Positions 42,268-43,370 of a stretch of DNA of 43,370 bases are shown here, one piece after another (within the stretch, counting starts at the first letter, position 1; every line of letters starts with the position of its first letter). Both the position numbers and the translations under genes were made by a program. Below the pieces are notes generated by a model that was not told the origin of the DNA, ran no database searches, and saw nothing but the letters and a program-made list of their open reading frames with translations. The DNA comes from Nostoc sp. KVJ20 (GTDB taxonomy: Bacteria > Cyanobacteriota > Cyanobacteriia > Cyanobacteriales > Nostocaceae). The DNA lies in the NCBI RefSeq assembly GCF_001712795.1, contig NZ_KV757764.1:1-43370 (forward strand). The letters are read 5' to 3'.

Positions 42268-42316
42268 AAAGATAGGGAAAACCAAAACAGACAGTTTCTC
42301 TTTCCCCAAAACTTAA

Positions 42317-42835
42317 TTACTTGCGTCGTTTAGGTTTACTCTTATTGCGCTCATACTCAGCAATAATATCCTTGGTCTGTTGTGGAAGAATCACACTTTT
42401 ATTGTTAAATCGCATTTGGTATACCAGATAACAGGGACTTTTGGGATCAGGACAGGAAAGATTTGTTGGCAGATTAATGATTGTTACTCCTGCAAAAGTC
42501 GCAGAAGCTAACATGGCAGAGCCAAAAAAGAAAATACCAGAGCGGCCAGAACCGACCCAACCACCGAGCCAAAAAACAAGTCCTTTGAACTGTTCAAAGC
42601 GTTTTTGACGAAGTTTTTGACGTTCTAGTTGTGCTTCGTTCCATGCCTGTATTTTTTCCAGCTTGTGGGCAGCTAATTTATTGGCTTTAGCATCGGAGGC
42701 TTTTTCGACTTGAATATCAATAGTGCGTTCTTTGGCTGCAATTTCTTGTTTTAATCGGTATTCGTTCCATTCTCTAATGCGTTGGGCGACAGCATCGGCG
42801 TGGGCGAAGAAGATGGTAAGGGTGTCGTCTCCCAA
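42317..42835 (-). CDS. Coiled-coil membrane protein, 172 aa; possibly the 3' part of a -1 frameshift gene
   Basis: Residues 15-85 form a charged coiled coil (AQRIREWNEYRLKQEIAAKE, KLEKIQAWNEAQLERQKLRQ). Residues 90-122 hold a hydrophobic segment (GLVFWLGGWVGSGRSGIFFF and SAMLASATFAGVTIIN), probably one or two TM helices. The last 50 residues are soluble, with two cysteines (SCPDPKSPCYLVYQ). No ATG opens this frame; the only start is the TTG at 42835, with GGAG four bases upstream. The frame overlaps the upstream gene by 85 bp in -1 relation. A slippery A_AAA_AAG (42866-42872 reverse strand) in that gene would shift ribosomes directly into this frame, giving a fused protein. Confidence 0.7.
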   Translation of the reverse strand: MGDDTLTIFFAHADAVAQRIREWNEYRLKQEIAAKERTIDIQVEKASDAKANKLAAHKLEKIQAWNEAQLERQKLRQKRFEQFKGLVFWLGGWVGSGRSGIFFFGSAMLASATFAGVTIINLPTNLSCPDPKSPCYLVYQMRFNNKSVILPQQTKDIIAEYERNKSKPKRRK

Positions 42836-43370
42836 GTCACTCCAGATAACTGTAGCCTCTGCTGCTTTTTTTCGGCGATTCTCGCCATGATTCTTTCTTC
42901 TAATTGAGCGAAGAGGTTATTTTCAGAATCGCTCTGTTGTAATTTCAGTGCAACATTTTTAAGGTAAAGTGATTGAACTAACTCTGGGGCTTCTTCAGCC
43001 TGAGCAGCAGTAATTTTATCAATCAAGCTAGATAAATCTTCTCTTGCCGCTACAGCTTTTTCACTAACATTCTCAATCACTGCATCTAATTTTAATTGTT
43101 GAGAATTTTCGCTTTTACCTAGAGTTGTTAAGCTGGCTGCAACTTCTTCAAAGGATTTGTTTTGCTCTTTTATTGATTTGTAGGTTTCAAGAAAGCGTTC
43201 GCACTCATCTGGGCTATACTCATCTTGCTCAGATAGTCCGCAGACTTGGAGAATTATTAAAGCCTGAGAAAGTGCGATTTTATAGCCTCTTTCACGAGCA
43301 ATAACTAGTAATTCAGTGATATCTAATGGTAATTGGGCTTTCTTCCCTTGTTTTTTTCCCCCATTCTTCG
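42751..43370 (-). CDS. Coiled-coil protein, partial at the right window edge; zero-frame product of a possible -1 frameshift
   Basis: The frame is open through the window edge with no stop, so the gene starts outside; a GTG at 43080 is not its true start. At least 206 residues are visible. They begin with a basic GGKKQGKKAQLP and DITELLVIARERGYKIAL. The next segment is SQALIILQVCGLSEQ, followed by a long helical, acidic part (SLTTLGKSENSQQLKLDAVI, LVQSLYLKNVALKLQQSDSE). The last 25 residues (TWETTPLPSSSPTPMLSPNA) are low-complexity. A RERGY/HTH-like N-terminal helix pair is possible. The stop lies 85 bases inside the next gene. The poly-A heptamer suggests a frameshift fusion. Confidence 0.7.
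   Translation of the reverse strand, partial: KNGGKKQGKKAQLPLDITELLVIARERGYKIALSQALIILQVCGLSEQDEYSPDECERFLETYKSIKEQNKSFEEVAASLTTLGKSENSQQLKLDAVIENVSEKAVAAREDLSSLIDKITAAQAEEAPELVQSLYLKNVALKLQQSDSENNLFAQLEERIMARIAEKKQQRLQLSGVTWETTPLPSSSPTPMLSPNALENGTNTD
42866..42872 (-). promoter_or_regulatory. Slippery heptamer A_AAA_AAG for -1 ribosomal frameshifting
   Basis: On the coding strand the zero frame reads GCC GAA AAA AAG CAG, which contains A_AAA_AAG, the slippery site used in E. coli dnaX. After a -1 slip the next codons are GCA GCA GAG GCT ACA, giving AAEATVIWSDLGDDTL, which runs into the 172-aa reading frame with no stop. No strong stimulatory Shine-Dalgarno or hairpin was identified by eye. 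The coordinates mark the T7 run on the plus strand (42866-42872). Confidence 0.5.

Overview
The window looks like part of a large plasmid of a filamentous, heterocyst-type cyanobacterium (Nostoc/Anabaena-like). Evidence from the sequence: many HIP1 octamers (GCGATCGC), A+T-rich intergenic DNA with Nostoc-style dispersed repeats, proteins of families I know mainly from cyanobacteria (DUF2811-like, DUF1392-like, the RarA/unknown-domain fusion), two unrelated plasmid partition cassettes, and no rRNA, tRNA or core metabolic genes. The organism and plasmid assignment is inference. No database search was possible.

Layout. (1) 1-3704: the tail of an XRE-type regulator, then a run of small plus-strand genes of unknown function, ending in a two-part HTH protein. 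(2) 3751-5090: a solo TnpB gene with an intact RuvC triad, followed by a hairpin-rich tail. (3) 5091-10222: an A+T-rich putative NTPase/conflict locus. Two paralogous AAA-like ATPases (one with an N-terminal HTH, the other fused to a membrane helix, a long coiled coil, peptidoglycan-binding modules and an adhesin-like strip) form a minus-strand operon. It is divergent from a small two-helix membrane protein resembling the cyanobacterial TRADD-N-associated TM family. (4) 10253-11977: the orphaned C-terminal third of a strawberry-notch-type helicase, closed by a strong terminator. (5) 12309-18880: a conserved hypothetical, uracil-DNA glycosylase, a dioxygenase-like gene remnant, small cyanobacterial proteins, a DnaA-box-like cluster (possible origin) and a RecD2-like helicase.

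(6) 19088-23902: maintenance region with ParA/ParB (parB carries a perfect 20-bp palindrome) and a second, actin-type (ParM-like) cassette preceded by 11-bp G-rich iterons. (7) 24062-32412: SNF2 helicase plus SWIM zinc-finger protein, a RarA fusion protein and a divergent J-domain protein. (8) 32461-35886: small hypotheticals, an Rpn/PD-(D/E)XK nuclease-like protein and small membrane proteins. (9) 36048-43370: a 1599-residue protein with a DFDGD motif set in a context like the catalytic barrel of two-barrel RNA polymerases, divergent from a repeat-containing small protein. It is followed by coiled-coil/membrane proteins, two of which are joined by a canonical A_AAA_AAG slippery heptamer suggesting -1 frameshifting.

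The genes I can name serve plasmid partition, replication/repair and conflict or mobile-element functions. No replication initiator of a recognised family was found. The best candidates for something new are the RNA-polymerase-like protein with its neighbours, and the AAA/TRADD-TM locus.
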